DNA of 64,000 nucleotides from Lumnitzera littorea (GCA_024138015.1 JAMXBB010000004.1:104986718-105050717), one strand, 5' to 3'. Numbered from the stretch's first letter, positions 46,302-59,900 are shown. Notes: generated from the sequence alone by a model not told the origin. Translations and numbers: made by a program.

Positions 46302-48991
46302 ATGAAGAGGCTCAACAGAAACCCTAACAAGGAAACTGATGGCTCATTAATGCCAGGTGGTGTGGATGAGCAGGGCGTGGTGATGAGAGACCCTGATAAC
46401 ACTTGTGGGTTCTTTAGCCCATTAAGATTGATGGGTGTCTTTTTGTCCGCTTTTATGTTGCTTTCAGTTCTGTTTTCAGTGTCTGTTGTACTAAAAGATC
46501 CACCAACTGATGGGGTCTTGGAAACAGCGGCTTTTCAGACGAAATCGCAGCAACAGATAGGTACCAAAGTTGTTAAATTTACACTACATTTGACTTTTCC
46601 ATCGTTAGTTATTACTTGGTAGTTGTAGGATTTGTTCTTTGCTCAATGAGTATGAGTAGTTATCAGAGTTTTGTTATATGAGATTTGAAAATTTAGTCTT
46701 GAGGACTCTGGCTCAGGCTTTGAGCATCTGTTGCTGAAGTTATATTGTTGTACGTGGGTAATGTTGACAGAAGTAAGAAGTTTTCTCAGATGATCCTTTC
46801 CAAAATGAGTTTGTGTGTTGAGTAGTTCATAGGGGGGAAAAATTAGATGGTCGAGGAGGGCCTATTTCTAGCAGCTCCCTCTATTATCTTTTTGATACAT
46901 AGGTTACCAGTACCCAAGTGCATGCCCTAATTTCCTATGTGCTCGGCCAACTTTTTATATATATAAGAAGAAAAATAGAGGGAGTTATTCGAGGTAGATA
47001 TTCCAGGACCGTCTAACTTTTGTTCATCGAGATAACTTTGAAATAGAATATGGACAGCGACTTGTGACTGGTTGTTTTTATTGATCCTATGTTATATTGT
47101 TTAGAGAAAGCTATTTGACAGATGAAGCTAATAATAACCTATGTTGTACAGCAAACTAACAAATGAATGCAGTATGATGAATCGAATAATCAACCAGCAA
47201 CATTTCTGAATAATTGAACTTTTATTTCTTGTCTTGATAAACATCAATCCCTTCCCTCTGTGGTGTTCATTTGTTAATTAGCATTGTGCGTATGATATCA
47301 AATACCTTGCATTATACTTCTCTACCAGTTATGAGGAAAATATCTTTGGGATGATTGAACATGATATATAATAATGACTAGATGACAAGGTTTCTCCTGA
47401 ATGATTCTAGTGCCAGACAAATTAAGCAGAAGGATCTATAATATGTATCTGTATTCTTAACTTGAAAGCTCTGAATGTGATGAGTCCCACTAGTGAATTG
47501 ATGCTTTCAATCTTCTTCTTTCCTGAAGTTATAGGTTCTGACGATACTGGTTCATGGGAAGAGCGCAAGGACAAATTACTTGGTGGCTTGCTTTCCGATG
47601 GCATTGATGAAAAAAGTTGTATTAGTAGGTACGAATCAATCTTGTATCACAAGGAATTGAAGCATAGACCTGCTTCTTACCTTATCTCCAGATTACGCAC
47701 TTACGAAGCTCTTAATAAACATTGCGGACCTCAAACAAAGCCTTACAACCGAGCAGTCGAGAATTTAAGGAATGGCAATACAACTGACGATTCAGGTTGT
47801 AAATATGTCGTGTGGATTTCATTTAGTGGGTTAGGAAACAGGATATTAACCCTAGCTTCAGCATTTCTTTATGCTCTCCTCACAAACCGTGTTCTTATTG
47901 TTGACCCTGGAACTGATATGACCGATCTCTTCTGCAATCCATTTCCTGAAGTTTCTTGGTTTCTTCCTTCTGATTTTCCTCTTAAAAATCAATTTGGTGC
48001 CTTCGATCATGGTTCTCCTCATTGCTACGGAAAGATGGTGAAGGGTGGCTCTTTGACAGGCTCGAATCAGTCTAAGACACTGTCTTTTGTTTATCTCCAT
48101 CTAGTTCATGATTACGATGATCAAGACAAGCTTTTCTTCTGTGAAGAAGACCAAGCTTTGCTCCAAAAGGTACCTTGGTTGATACTGAAGACGGATAACT
48201 ACTTTGTTCCATCTCTATTTCTGATTCCTTCATTCAAGCAAGAATTGAACAATCTCTTCCCTGAAAAGGAGACTGTCTTCCATTTCTTGGGACGATACCT
48301 GCTCCACCCCACAAATGCAGTTTGGGGACTGGTCAAGAGATATCATCTAGCTTATTTAGCCAAAGCAAACAAAAGGTTGGGCATCCAAATCAGAGTCTTT
48401 GATACCGGTGTTGGTCCCTTCCAGCATGTCCTGGATCAGATTCTAGCTTGTATAGCACGAGAGAATCTGCTGCCTGAACTTGACAAGGAAGACACCGTTC
48501 GAGTTTCATCTGGCAATAAAAATTCCATAGCGGTACTGCTGACTTCTTTAAGCTCAGGCTACCTTGAGAAACTTAGGAATATCTACTGGGAACATCCAAC
48601 TGTTACAGGTGAGGTAGTCAGCATTTTCCAGCCAAGTCATGAAGAACACCAACAAACTGAGAAGCTGATGCATAACAGGAAGGCATGGGCAGAGATATAT
48701 CTGCTTAGCATGACTGACAAATTAGTTACAAGCTCATGGTCAACCTTCGGTTATGTGGCTCAAGGTCTTGGGGGATTGAAACCATGGATTCTTTACAAGC
48801 CTGAGAATAGGACAGCCCCTGATCCGCCTTGTCAGAGGGCAATGTCCATGGAGCCTTGTTTCCATGCACCTCCCTTCTATGATTGCAAAGCTAAGAGAGG
48901 GACCGACACGGGGGCAATAGTTCCTCATGTGAGGCATTGTGAGGATATGAGCTGGGGACTTAAACTTGTTGACGTGAAAGATGACTTGTAG
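46302..48991 (+). CDS. FUT1: Galactoside/xyloglucan 2-alpha-L-fucosyltransferase (GT37), two exons
   Basis: Golgi type II membrane enzyme that transfers fucose from GDP-fucose to galactose in alpha-1,2 linkage on xyloglucan side chains or related wall glycans (family knowledge; acceptor not provable here). Exon 1 46302-46560 and exon 2 47535-48991 join in phase 1 through a GT-AG intron to give 571 residues, close to the family's usual 500-600. One membrane segment at about 41-64 follows a short cytosolic tail. Conserved blocks: YVVWISFSGLGNR (177-189), RLGIQIRVFD (367-376, the GDP-fucose-binding arginine region) and SSWSTFGYVAQGLGG (486-500). The end, PCFHAPPFYDCKA...RHCEDMSWGLKLV, closely matches FUT1-type members. 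A possible poly(A) signal AATAAA lies at 49240. Intron 1 carries a MITE. Ortholog identity with FUT1 among GT37 paralogues is not certain. Confidence 0.93.
46831..47021. mobile_element. MITE (about 191 bp) in fucosyltransferase intron 1
   Basis: The arm AAAAATTAGATGGTC pairs with GACCGTCTAACTTTT, and farther in AGCTCCCTCTATTATC pairs with AAATAGAGGGAGTT. GTTCAT flanks it on both sides (46825-46830 and 47022-47027), a likely target duplication. No coding sequence. It ends 33 bases before the left edge of the large duplicated block. Confidence 0.6.
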
Positions 48992-49245
48992 TCATTTATC
49001 TTGTGCCATTTTCTTTATGAGATTTTTTTCATGTATATTAGAAGCTGCTGTTTTCAACTGAGTTTTTATTCTTGGGGGTAATATAAAATGACCAATTCTT
49101 TTGATTTTTGATGTGCTACATAGGTGCTGCATAAATAATTCTCTTAGTGTAGGCTATGTAATCTTGATGCTTTGTATTTAAAACATTCTTATATGGAACA
49201 TTTAACATATTCTCATTCTTTTATTATAACTTGCTTCCTAATAAA

Positions 49246-50092
49246 GGAGAAAATAGGGATTGGCATCCATGTTGACAGCGACAAGGAAAAGACTCGTGGA
49301 CCAACTTTATAAATACATGGATATTCATCACACAAGTCTACCGAAATATTCAGGGTTAATTAAAAAGTTAGATCCAGATTTTCGCACCTTTTAATTAAAA
49401 TACATCCTCTTCAATGATTTTTTTAGTATATTGACCTATATTATCAATTTCTTTTAGTTACATAAAGGTCAGATAAGTCAAAACGTTATTATATGTATCC
49501 TGTTTTCATGATTTCTTTTTGAAAATTCTTTTTGTTTTTTCCTTTTTTACATTAGTGATGAAGGTGAGACTAACTGGAAAAAAAAAATAATAATAATAGT
49601 AATAACAAGAGTATACAAAATATATAATTAAAAGAAAAAAGAAAAAAACAAAAATAACATGAATTGTGTGGGGCTTGTTCCAAAATGCCATTTTTACATT
49701 TGCTTGCTTCCCCTTTTCCTCAGAGATCATGCTTATGGAGCTCAATCAAAACGTTTCTCAACCACATTCCCAAAAGATTGGGTGCCATCACCATTAGAGC
49801 TTCCACCATTAGGCCCTTGTAACACCCTACAAAAGGTGATTACAAAGACCCTTGTCACCAAACTCTAAATGCACTTGGATCACTTAAATTAGCCTGTTTT
49901 ACTCGATCCCTTCTTCCCATGTTACAGCCTGCCTCCCCTCAGTCTTCCCGACCATTCTCTTGGGAATCTAAGCTGTGACAAGCTCCAACCTACCTTAGGA
50001 TCTTATACTTTCCTGGTGCAGTAGCCCAACTTAGGATTGCAGCACAATCAGTCCTTATTGTACACGATCTACCACTTCATAAGGAATTCGCA
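49246..50092. other. 3' flank of the fucosyltransferase gene
   Basis: Poly-A/ATA-rich stretch at 49580-49660, then more balanced sequence from 49660 that may belong to an old retroelement. No gene recognised. Confidence 0.4.
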
Positions 50093-50242
50093 AGGTGTTA
50101 CCAGGAGGAGGAAACTATTCTCCATACACTTCGATACTATCCTTATTTCCATGACTTTGGGTTGTGGTTAGTCCCTCCTGCCGACACTTTCTTCCTACCG
50201 CCTCAGCATATCATTGATTCTTTGCTAAACCTTGTACAGTGA
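50093..50242 (+). pseudogene. LINE C-terminal (zf-RVT-like) relic
   Basis: One open stretch reads RCYQEEETILHTLRYYPYFH followed by DFGLWLVPPADTFF. This resembles the zinc-binding block near the end of plant LINE reverse transcriptases (C-x2-C...E(E/T)xxHxLRDCP...VW), with the second cysteine lost and DCP changed to YYP. It is short, so the call is tentative. The same relic appears again at 53474-53623 because of the block duplication. Confidence 0.45.
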
Positions 50243-50434
50243 TAAAGCCTGCCTCTCCATGAGCCGCCAAGGGCTTCCATGTTTCTTCATATGCTTTAGG
50301 ACATGTGGATGGTGCAAAACTACATTGCTTTCTCAACCTCCCACCCCTAGCGCACAGACTATTTCACTCCTAGTCCTTCCCATATATCTCAGGCTAGAGA
50401 ATTTTGGCAGGGTCGCTGCAAACACAGGCTCCTT

Positions 50435-50435
50435 N
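50435..50435. other. Single N at the junction of the two identical blocks
   Basis: The only ambiguous base in the window. It sits between the last base of copy 1 (...CTCCTT) and the first base of copy 2 (CAGCGAC...). In copy 1 the base before CAGCGAC is A. Confidence 0.97.
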
Positions 50436-53400
50436 CAGCGACTTGTGACTGGTTGTTTTTATTGATCCTATGTTATATTGTTTAGAGAAAGCTATTTGAC
50501 AGATGAAGCTAATAATAACCTATGTTGTACAGCAAACTAACAAATGAATGCAGTATGATGAATCGAATAATCAACCAGCAACATTTCTGAATAATTGAAC
50601 TTTTATTTCTTGTCTTGATAAACATCAATCCCTTCCCTCTGTGGTGTTCATTTGTTAATTAGCATTGTGCGTATGATATCAAATACCTTGCATTATACTT
50701 CTCTACCAGTTATGAGGAAAATATCTTTGGGATGATTGAACATGATATATAATAATGACTAGATGACAAGGTTTCTCCTGAATGATTCTAGTGCCAGACA
50801 AATTAAGCAGAAGGATCTATAATATGTATCTGTATTCTTAACTTGAAAGCTCTGAATGTGATGAGTCCCACTAGTGAATTGATGCTTTCAATCTTCTTCT
50901 TTCCTGAAGTTATAGGTTCTGACGATACTGGTTCATGGGAAGAGCGCAAGGACAAATTACTTGGTGGCTTGCTTTCCGATGGCATTGATGAAAAAAGTTG
51001 TATTAGTAGGTACGAATCAATCTTGTATCACAAGGAATTGAAGCATAGACCTGCTTCTTACCTTATCTCCAGATTACGCACTTACGAAGCTCTTAATAAA
51101 CATTGCGGACCTCAAACAAAGCCTTACAACCGAGCAGTCGAGAATTTAAGGAATGGCAATACAACTGACGATTCAGGTTGTAAATATGTCGTGTGGATTT
51201 CATTTAGTGGGTTAGGAAACAGGATATTAACCCTAGCTTCAGCATTTCTTTATGCTCTCCTCACAAACCGTGTTCTTATTGTTGACCCTGGAACTGATAT
51301 GACCGATCTCTTCTGCAATCCATTTCCTGAAGTTTCTTGGTTTCTTCCTTCTGATTTTCCTCTTAAAAATCAATTTGGTGCCTTCGATCATGGTTCTCCT
51401 CATTGCTACGGAAAGATGGTGAAGGGTGGCTCTTTGACAGGCTCGAATCAGTCTAAGACACTGTCTTTTGTTTATCTCCATCTAGTTCATGATTACGATG
51501 ATCAAGACAAGCTTTTCTTCTGTGAAGAAGACCAAGCTTTGCTCCAAAAGGTACCTTGGTTGATACTGAAGACGGATAACTACTTTGTTCCATCTCTATT
51601 TCTGATTCCTTCATTCAAGCAAGAATTGAACAATCTCTTCCCTGAAAAGGAGACTGTCTTCCATTTCTTGGGACGATACCTGCTCCACCCCACAAATGCA
51701 GTTTGGGGACTGGTCAAGAGATATCATCTAGCTTATTTAGCCAAAGCAAACAAAAGGTTGGGCATCCAAATCAGAGTCTTTGATACCGGTGTTGGTCCCT
51801 TCCAGCATGTCCTGGATCAGATTCTAGCTTGTATAGCACGAGAGAATCTGCTGCCTGAACTTGACAAGGAAGACACCGTTCGAGTTTCATCTGGCAATAA
51901 AAATTCCATAGCGGTACTGCTGACTTCTTTAAGCTCAGGCTACCTTGAGAAACTTAGGAATATCTACTGGGAACATCCAACTGTTACAGGTGAGGTAGTC
52001 AGCATTTTCCAGCCAAGTCATGAAGAACACCAACAAACTGAGAAGCTGATGCATAACAGGAAGGCATGGGCAGAGATATATCTGCTTAGCATGACTGACA
52101 AATTAGTTACAAGCTCATGGTCAACCTTCGGTTATGTGGCTCAAGGTCTTGGGGGATTGAAACCATGGATTCTTTACAAGCCTGAGAATAGGACAGCCCC
52201 TGATCCGCCTTGTCAGAGGGCAATGTCCATGGAGCCTTGTTTCCATGCACCTCCCTTCTATGATTGCAAAGCTAAGAGAGGGACCGACACGGGGGCAATA
52301 GTTCCTCATGTGAGGCATTGTGAGGATATGAGCTGGGGACTTAAACTTGTTGACGTGAAAGATGACTTGTAGTCATTTATCTTGTGCCATTTTCTTTATG
52401 AGATTTTTTTCATGTATATTAGAAGCTGCTGTTTTCAACTGAGTTTTTATTCTTGGGGGTAATATAAAATGACCAATTCTTTTGATTTTTGATGTGCTAC
52501 ATAGGTGCTGCATAAATAATTCTCTTAGTGTAGGCTATGTAATCTTGATGCTTTGTATTTAAAACATTCTTATATGGAACATTTAACATATTCTCATTCT
52601 TTTATTATAACTTGCTTCCTAATAAAGGAGAAAATAGGGATTGGCATCCATGTTGACAGCGACAAGGAAAAGACTCGTGGACCAACTTTATAAATACATG
52701 GATATTCATCACACAAGTCTACCGAAATATTCAGGGTTAATTAAAAAGTTAGATCCAGATTTTCGCACCTTTTAATTAAAATACATCCTCTTCAATGATT
52801 TTTTTAGTATATTGACCTATATTATCAATTTCTTTTAGTTACATAAAGGTCAGATAAGTCAAAACGTTATTATATGTATCCTGTTTTCATGATTTCTTTT
52901 TGAAAATTCTTTTTGTTTTTTCCTTTTTTACATTAGTGATGAAGGTGAGACTAACTGGAAAAAAAAAATAATAATAATAGTAATAACAAGAGTATACAAA
53001 ATATATAATTAAAAGAAAAAAGAAAAAAACAAAAATAACATGAATTGTGTGGGGCTTGTTCCAAAATGCCATTTTTACATTTGCTTGCTTCCCCTTTTCC
53101 TCAGAGATCATGCTTATGGAGCTCAATCAAAACGTTTCTCAACCACATTCCCAAAAGATTGGGTGCCATCACCATTAGAGCTTCCACCATTAGGCCCTTG
53201 TAACACCCTACAAAAGGTGATTACAAAGACCCTTGTCACCAAACTCTAAATGCACTTGGATCACTTAAATTAGCCTGTTTTACTCGATCCCTTCTTCCCA
53301 TGTTACAGCCTGCCTCCCCTCAGTCTTCCCGACCATTCTCTTGGGAATCTAAGCTGTGACAAGCTCCAACCTACCTTAGGATCTTATACTTTCCTGGTGC

Positions 53401-53815
53401 AGTAGCCCAACTTAGGATTGCAGCACAATCAGTCCTTATTGTACACGATCTACCACTTCATAAGGAATTCGCAAGGTGTTACCAGGAGGAGGAAACTATT
53501 CTCCATACACTTCGATACTATCCTTATTTCCATGACTTTGGGTTGTGGTTAGTCCCTCCTGCCGACACTTTCTTCCTACCGCCTCAGCATATCATTGATT
53601 CTTTGCTAAACCTTGTACAGTGATAAAGCCTGCCTCTCCATGAGCCGCCAAGGGCTTCCATGTTTCTTCATATGCTTTAGGACATGTGGATGGTGCAAAA
53701 CTACATTGCTTTCTCAACCTCCCACCCCTAGCGCACAGACTATTTCACTCCTAGTCCTTCCCATATATCTCAGGCTAGAGAATTTTGGCAGGGTCGCTGC
53801 AAACACAGGCTCCTT
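50436..53815 (+). repeat. 3380-bp block, copy 2 (probable assembly duplicate)
   Basis: Matches 47055-50434 base for base at every place compared, including a run of ten A at 49578/52959 and all open frames at constant offset. After the block the sequence continues with new material (AAAAAGATAG...). An identical overlap beginning at a single N is what two unmerged overlapping contig ends would look like. Confidence 0.93.
50916..52372 (+). pseudogene. Duplicate of fucosyltransferase exon 2, lacking exon 1
   Basis: Encodes the same 485 residues as exon 2 of the gene at 46302-48991, without difference. It has no promoter, no exon 1 and therefore no membrane anchor or start codon in context; the preceding sequence is only the right part of intron 1. 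If real it would be an untranscribed or fused partial copy. More likely it is the same exon represented twice by the assembly and should not be counted as a second gene. Confidence 0.85.
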
Positions 53816-56445
53816 AAAAAGATAGAAAGGTGCCACTTTTCATGGAAAACCCTCTCTGTGACTAAAGTCAAGTTAAACAAACAGTCATGGCTCATTAGAT
53901 ACTAGTGCAACCAAGGCTAGAGCTGGTAGCTTGGTTTGAAATCATAATGAAACCTGTTTGTCGCAATTTGTTGAGCAACTTGGGTATACAGACAACTTCA
54001 CGGTGAACCATTAGGGCTTATACCTGGGGACGGTGGACACGGCACGATTACAAACAGATTTGTACGAGTAAAACTTGACCCAATTGATAAACTGATAAGG
54101 TCTATTGGGACACATTTATGGACATGTTTGGTTCAAGCACATCACCTAAACCATTGAAAATCCCATTAAATATACAAAACTTGCAAACATTTTGGGATCT
54201 AAACCCTAAATCTGTTTAAGATTTAAATTTTTTATATTACAATTTAATTTTATGTTCACTTTCTTTATTGTGTTCTATAATGTCTATCTCTATATCTTTC
54301 TCATATCATTGATTGCTACCATTAAGTCATCAATCTCTCTTTATTATGTTCTATAATGTCTATCTCTATATCTTTCTCATATCATTGGTTGCTACTATTA
54401 AATCATCCGTCTCACCAATTGCTATCTTTCTCTATTTGGTTATCTTCCTTGTCCAATTTGACCTTTATTCTAACTTCCTTTTTTACTTCAATTTGTAACA
54501 TCCTTAAAGACAAGCATAACATATGGAAAAAAAAAAAAACATGAAAAAAGAACTCATTTATGAGGCTTACATTATTCAAACCACCTCTTTAGTGAAACAA
54601 GAAAACATCCATGTTGTAATTTTATGGCACTCACGTATGAAACACCAATTGGATTCATGAATTAGTTATGTTTTCTTCAGATACATCTGTACATTTAGCC
54701 TAGAAATAGAAAGTTATTTGTGTAGTTTTTAATATATTAGAAAATTTTTTCCTATGTAATCCCGCATAGTCCTTTCCATTATTAGGCAAATTAAAAATTG
54801 AAAATATGTTTTTTCACATGTAAGTTTTATAAATATACTATCGTTGTTGTATAAATACTTTTGGGAATATTGCATACTATAGAATTAATGTTTAGAGTCA
54901 CAAATAGAGAGTAAAACATTTTAATGAAATGTTATGTAATGTGGTGCAAAAGACATGACATGTTAAATATATAAGACATCCAACCTTTACCATGTAAATT
55001 TGATCTCCTATTTGAATATAAAGTCATTTTCTATTTGCACTGGTTTACATAACATCATCCTCTATTTTACTACTTATATGTAACCTTCATTTTCTATTTA
55101 CATCACAAAAATATGACATTCTCCATTTAAATTTAATATTAAACATTTATATTCTAGTATGGAATATACTTTAATCTATAAATGAATTCAGCATAAACAC
55201 GGAATGTGACTATCAAATGGATTAGACTAAGATTATGAAGAAGAAACAGTAAAAGAATAAGGTTATGACTTTAGGTTTTAAACAAAAAACAGTTTTAAAC
55301 CCAAACAAGAAATATCCCGCTAATAGGAATTGCTAGTAAACATATTGTGGTTGAGCAAGACACACATAATAAGTCTACGAATTAACTCGTAAAGACATTG
55401 TGAATCCCTCTCATTCTGTAAAATCCCACGCTTACAGGGTTACTCTCGTCAACTTCAATGCCTATTGCACACTACTTGGCATGCCTAAGACGGGACAATA
55501 TAAACGTAGAGTTCCTTTTCTTTTACTGGACTTCTTTGCTTGTGTATTACTGAGATTTCCAACACACAATTTAAACGGCACCTTTTAGACTGAAAGGAAA
55601 AATGAAATTAAAAAGAAACACAAAGAACATGAAGTTAAAAAACGAACAACAATGCACAAGTGGGAGACTTTTTTCTTTTTCCCCTAACGTAATAGTTGCT
55701 GTTAATAATTTTAATTGCTATATAGAAATAATCCCACATCATCATGTAGACAAATAATTGGATAACTTGCTAGCCCACTTGAAACACAAAATAAGAAATT
55801 TTGATAATTATGATAAAATATTCAATCATAAATTAACGTCCTTAAGTTAAAATGTGGTCACTAAATTAGTTATACAGTACGAGTCCTTAAATTTATTATC
55901 ACATGTGAAAGACTCCATGATGCTTTTTATAGTCAACGCAAATATTCACGAATAGTATATTTCCTAGTACACACTTCCGACTCGCTTTAACTATTATATA
56001 AATAATACAAAATTAGTTCCATTACTTATAGTACATGGTATAATATGCAGATTTTAGTATACATTATAATTAAACTAGAATCTTTATGTTCATTCAGATT
56101 CTGGTACAACAAATACTGATTCCACATACGTTCCCATAACTAGGATTTGTATAGATATAAGTTCACACCTTATATGAATTTGATCATAATCATTCTTATT
56201 TTTAACGGAACCAATCAAATCTACAATTCGTTCGATGATTAAAATTTAAATAAATACAAATCAAGAATAAGATGATAAACAATATCAATCTCGTTAAAAA
56301 TAAAAAATGGACCATAAAAAAATCATGAATAACGACAATATTGAGAAATAATCTTCTATTTAAAAGGGACAAGATACTTTCTCACAAAGAACTATCAACG
56401 CGTAAATCGCTTCCATTCGGCAAAAATATTAGCATGAAATACTCC
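53816..56445. other. Spacer, no gene recognised
   Basis: Continues from the duplicated block. 53990-54070 has ACACGGCACGATTAC phrases like those of hAT-type relics, without defined ends. The rest is AT-rich with a 76-bp tandem duplication at 54264. A plus-strand frame at 55400-55588 is unrecognised. Confidence 0.45.
54264..54415 (+). repeat. Tandem duplication, 76 bp x 2
   Basis: 54264-54339 and 54340-54415 share TGTTCTATAATGTCTATCTC and TATATCTTTCTCATATCATT with few differences; offset 76. Confidence 0.88.
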
Positions 56446-56942
56446 CCAGTGAGACATTTCGAAAGATCAGTTCTGGCACAATAAGCTAAACTTGGACTAA
56501 GAAGGGTAGTTTTAAATAGTCATGGATAATTTTTGTTACTTTCAATATAAATAAGATCTGAGTAAAACTAATCAGAGGCATCGGGACTTATGCATTAACA
56601 AACTGCAGCAACAAGGACGCAGTTCCTTGAGCGGCTACAGATGAATATATAAGTATTGGGTTGGGCAGCCTTTTCTTTGTGTAATTAGCGGCCTGCTTTT
56701 CAATCCATCTTTTTGAATGACGTATGTTTATGACCAGATGAGCAGGCAACTGCCGTCCAAAGCACAAGAAAGAAAGACGAGGAATCATTCTGAGAGATCC
56801 TACCATTTTCCATCCATGTGATGTTCTCAAGAAACTCATCATCAGCTTTCAGTTAAATCATCTGGCTTCATCCTGATAAGTAATCCTTCATCCAGTGCTC
56901 TATAGTTACTTCAAGCTCTTGCTATACATGCCGATGGGGCAT
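56446..56942 (-). other. Probable 3' untranslated region of the minus-strand gene
   Basis: Lies directly downstream of the stop codon at 56943-56945 of the minus-strand gene and is more balanced in composition than the spacer to its left. An open frame here (56842-56588) has no recognisable domain. The cleavage site is not located. Confidence 0.4.
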
Positions 56943-59900
56943 CTATTCGGAGTCGGAATCTGAAAATTTCATTTCGTAAGCATTTTCTGGTGACATGTCA
57001 GTGATTGATGTAGGGCGATCTCTGTTTGGAACGAGTCTTTCCCGTTCTCTACGTCTTGCTCTATTTGCATCCTGGGAAGACATACAAGCGCAAATAAGAT
57101 CAAGGATTATTACCACTGGCATGATTCCTGAAGACGCATTCAGCCTGGTTTTGTGAAAGTAAAATTTGAACAAAAAAAAAAACAAACGACAGTGGTGAAC
57201 ATGGGCCAACAGTGTCCTACAAAAGCTAAAATCTCACCAACTCTGTTGGTGGAGAACACATGGATCAAGAGACCATCAGCTAGTAATCGAGAAAAAATAT
57301 GGATGCCATTTTCACACTACTTTTTGCCAAATCAGGTGGTTAAAATGCAATAGATTGATCTTCACACAGAAAGAAGTGGAAGGTAATCCCTCACCTCGGA
57401 AGTTGCTTCACTTGCATTATTGGAGCGAGACTGATTTGATTGGCTCCTACGCAGCCATATGGTGCCAAAAGACATTAATGCTCCCAGAAGCAAGAAAGGA
57501 CTAATTCTTGGATCTCCTAAGTGATCACTACATCCTCGGATGAAGTCGTGGAGCATCTGTTTTGCACCTCTCCTGGACACGATGCTTTGCGCACCCCCTG
57601 AAACAAATGGTCCCTCATCCTCAGGAACAAGCTCTGGAGTTCTTGTTCTCTGCAAATCCATGAACAAGTTATAATATTAATCAAGATTTTAAATCATCAA
57701 TTACATCTAAATTAAAGTGCATTCAAGTGAAATATGGGAGGGATGACTAAGCACTGGATATCCCACTAACGATAATAAAATACAAGCACACATCACACTT
57801 CAACAAATGCAAGTACGATCAGAGAAAAGCCAGTTGATGCTATTTATAAACGCATGATCAGATCATTTTACTACCAATGGCTTCATAAATGTTTTTCCTC
57901 TACTATCTCTCATTTAACTTTACATTCTAGAATTTAGAACTTAAAATTAAGAGAACAATTAGGAAACTACCTAAATAGTAATTTCTTCACGGACAACAGG
58001 AAGCCATTCAGTCACAACCTCGGCCGATTTAATCAATCAGCCAACTTGGACTGAGAAGCAAACTTTCCATTTCTTCACATATCATCATTTTGATAAATTC
58101 ATCCCCATAATCTAGCAAATTTTCCATTTCTTCACATATCATCATTTTGATAAATTCATCCCCATAAATCTTAAATGAGACTAAACGTTAAGTAGAGTCA
58201 AAGAGCTAAATTGGGAACAGTAAGTGTGATGCTCCTTACCATGACAAAACCTGAAAATTTGAGAAAAAGATAATTCAAGCAGGATACACAATAACTTGAA
58301 GTAGGATATACAAGTTAAAAGTTCAGAACCAAAAAAGCTTTCGCTGATGAAAAATGCAATAGTCCTGGGCTCCTATTTTGCATTATGAACTGAAATGAGG
58401 ATAAAAGTGATACTAAAATCCTTTTTGCATTATAAACTGAAACAAGGATAAAAGTGATACTAAAATCCTTTGGACATGAGCAAAGTTTTATCTACTTCTA
58501 AGATCAGATTAGAATATGCTGATAAAGTCTCCAAGAAGAGCCAGACAAGACTATATCAAACACAACATAAGTGAATTCCCAAATCATCTCCATAGAGAAG
58601 TCTGGATTGTCAAATGCTGCATGAACCTGACAATTCTCCATGTATCATACCGTGCTTGCAACTAGTTCATCCTCCTGCCCTTGTAAGAACATCTATTACC
58701 AAGTTATGACCCTCCCCTACCCGTGAGATTGTCCATATCGAGAAACTCCTTTCTTCTTAATGATAGAAAACAGAAGCCAGGTTCAAAAAGCATTCTTACT
58801 GAGGCCCTACAGCGTTTCCTCACAAATGAATTAGCACATATGCATTTTCCTTAATGAGCTTAATTTAAAAAAAAAAAAAAACGGTGAAACTCCTTTGCTT
58901 TATGTAGTGTTCTCTCAGTCGTCAAGGTGGATTTAAGTACTTCTGTAAACCAAGTAGCATTCACCTCAACCAAATCCAACTCCCATAAGATTGGTTACAG
59001 GTTTGATAGCTTCTACTTTTTCTTATCCTCATACAAATAATTTACATTATCACTCTTAGTGATGCCAAAGTACAAAGAAAATACACCCAACAAAAGGATG
59101 AATTTTAACAGCAAACAAAGAAACTTGAAAAACATTCTTCTATGTTGAGCAAGCAAATTAATTTTAAGAAACATTAGTTAGAAGGTTAATTACATAGAAT
59201 GGAAGATCTCTGGAGTCACCATCCTTGATTATATTAGAGATCCACTGCAAGATCTGCAGGAGAACCAAAAAGGTTTATTAGTTGAAGGAAGCAGAGTGCA
59301 GTAGATATTCCCTCGTCAATAGACATAACATCTTACCTCAGGTACTTCATTGGAGCCATTGTACCTTGCCACAAGCTGTGATGCAGGATCGACATCTTCA
59401 TCTAGCATAGCATTCCAAATGCTTTTTGGCATTTTCTTAACCTCCTTATTCTCCTCGGTCATATTCCGTTTGTAACGCACAATAAATAACCTAGGTACAT
59501 CATCTATGTCCCTCCTAGGTCCACAAGTTTCATAGCTGGTCTCTGATTGGAGATAGAACAGACAATACGCCTGGAAAACAGCGAATCTATTCGTACTTAA
59601 TGACATAGTGATTTGGCTAGCATGTTGAACGAAATTCCAGGAAAATTCTATCATGTACCATGACAATCATGAGAATTTTCTAGTCACAAACTAGTTTGTG
59701 GGTGGGTGGGTGAGTGATTGTGTGTGCAAGTGTGTTTTAGTATCTTTGAAAACATGAATTATGTACCTACACTAATCAAATAAAATAGCAACCCACCCAA
59801 ATATTCAAGAACCGAAATATCACAAATACCCTGACTCCATGAATACCAACAATCAATACATAAAAATACAGATTGTTTGCCCATAAAGAAAACAAGAAGG

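Larger units (their letters stand above)
47055..50434 (+). repeat. 3380-bp block, copy 1 of a perfect direct duplication
   Basis: Identical, at constant offset 3381 and with equal homopolymer lengths where checked, to 50436-53815. It covers part of intron 1, exon 2 and the 3' flank of the fucosyltransferase gene. See copy 2. Confidence 0.95.

Noticed and set aside
45979..46305. Plus-strand frame ending at the fucosyltransferase start
   Set aside because: No homology and it overlaps the promoter/leader; its composition explains the open frame.
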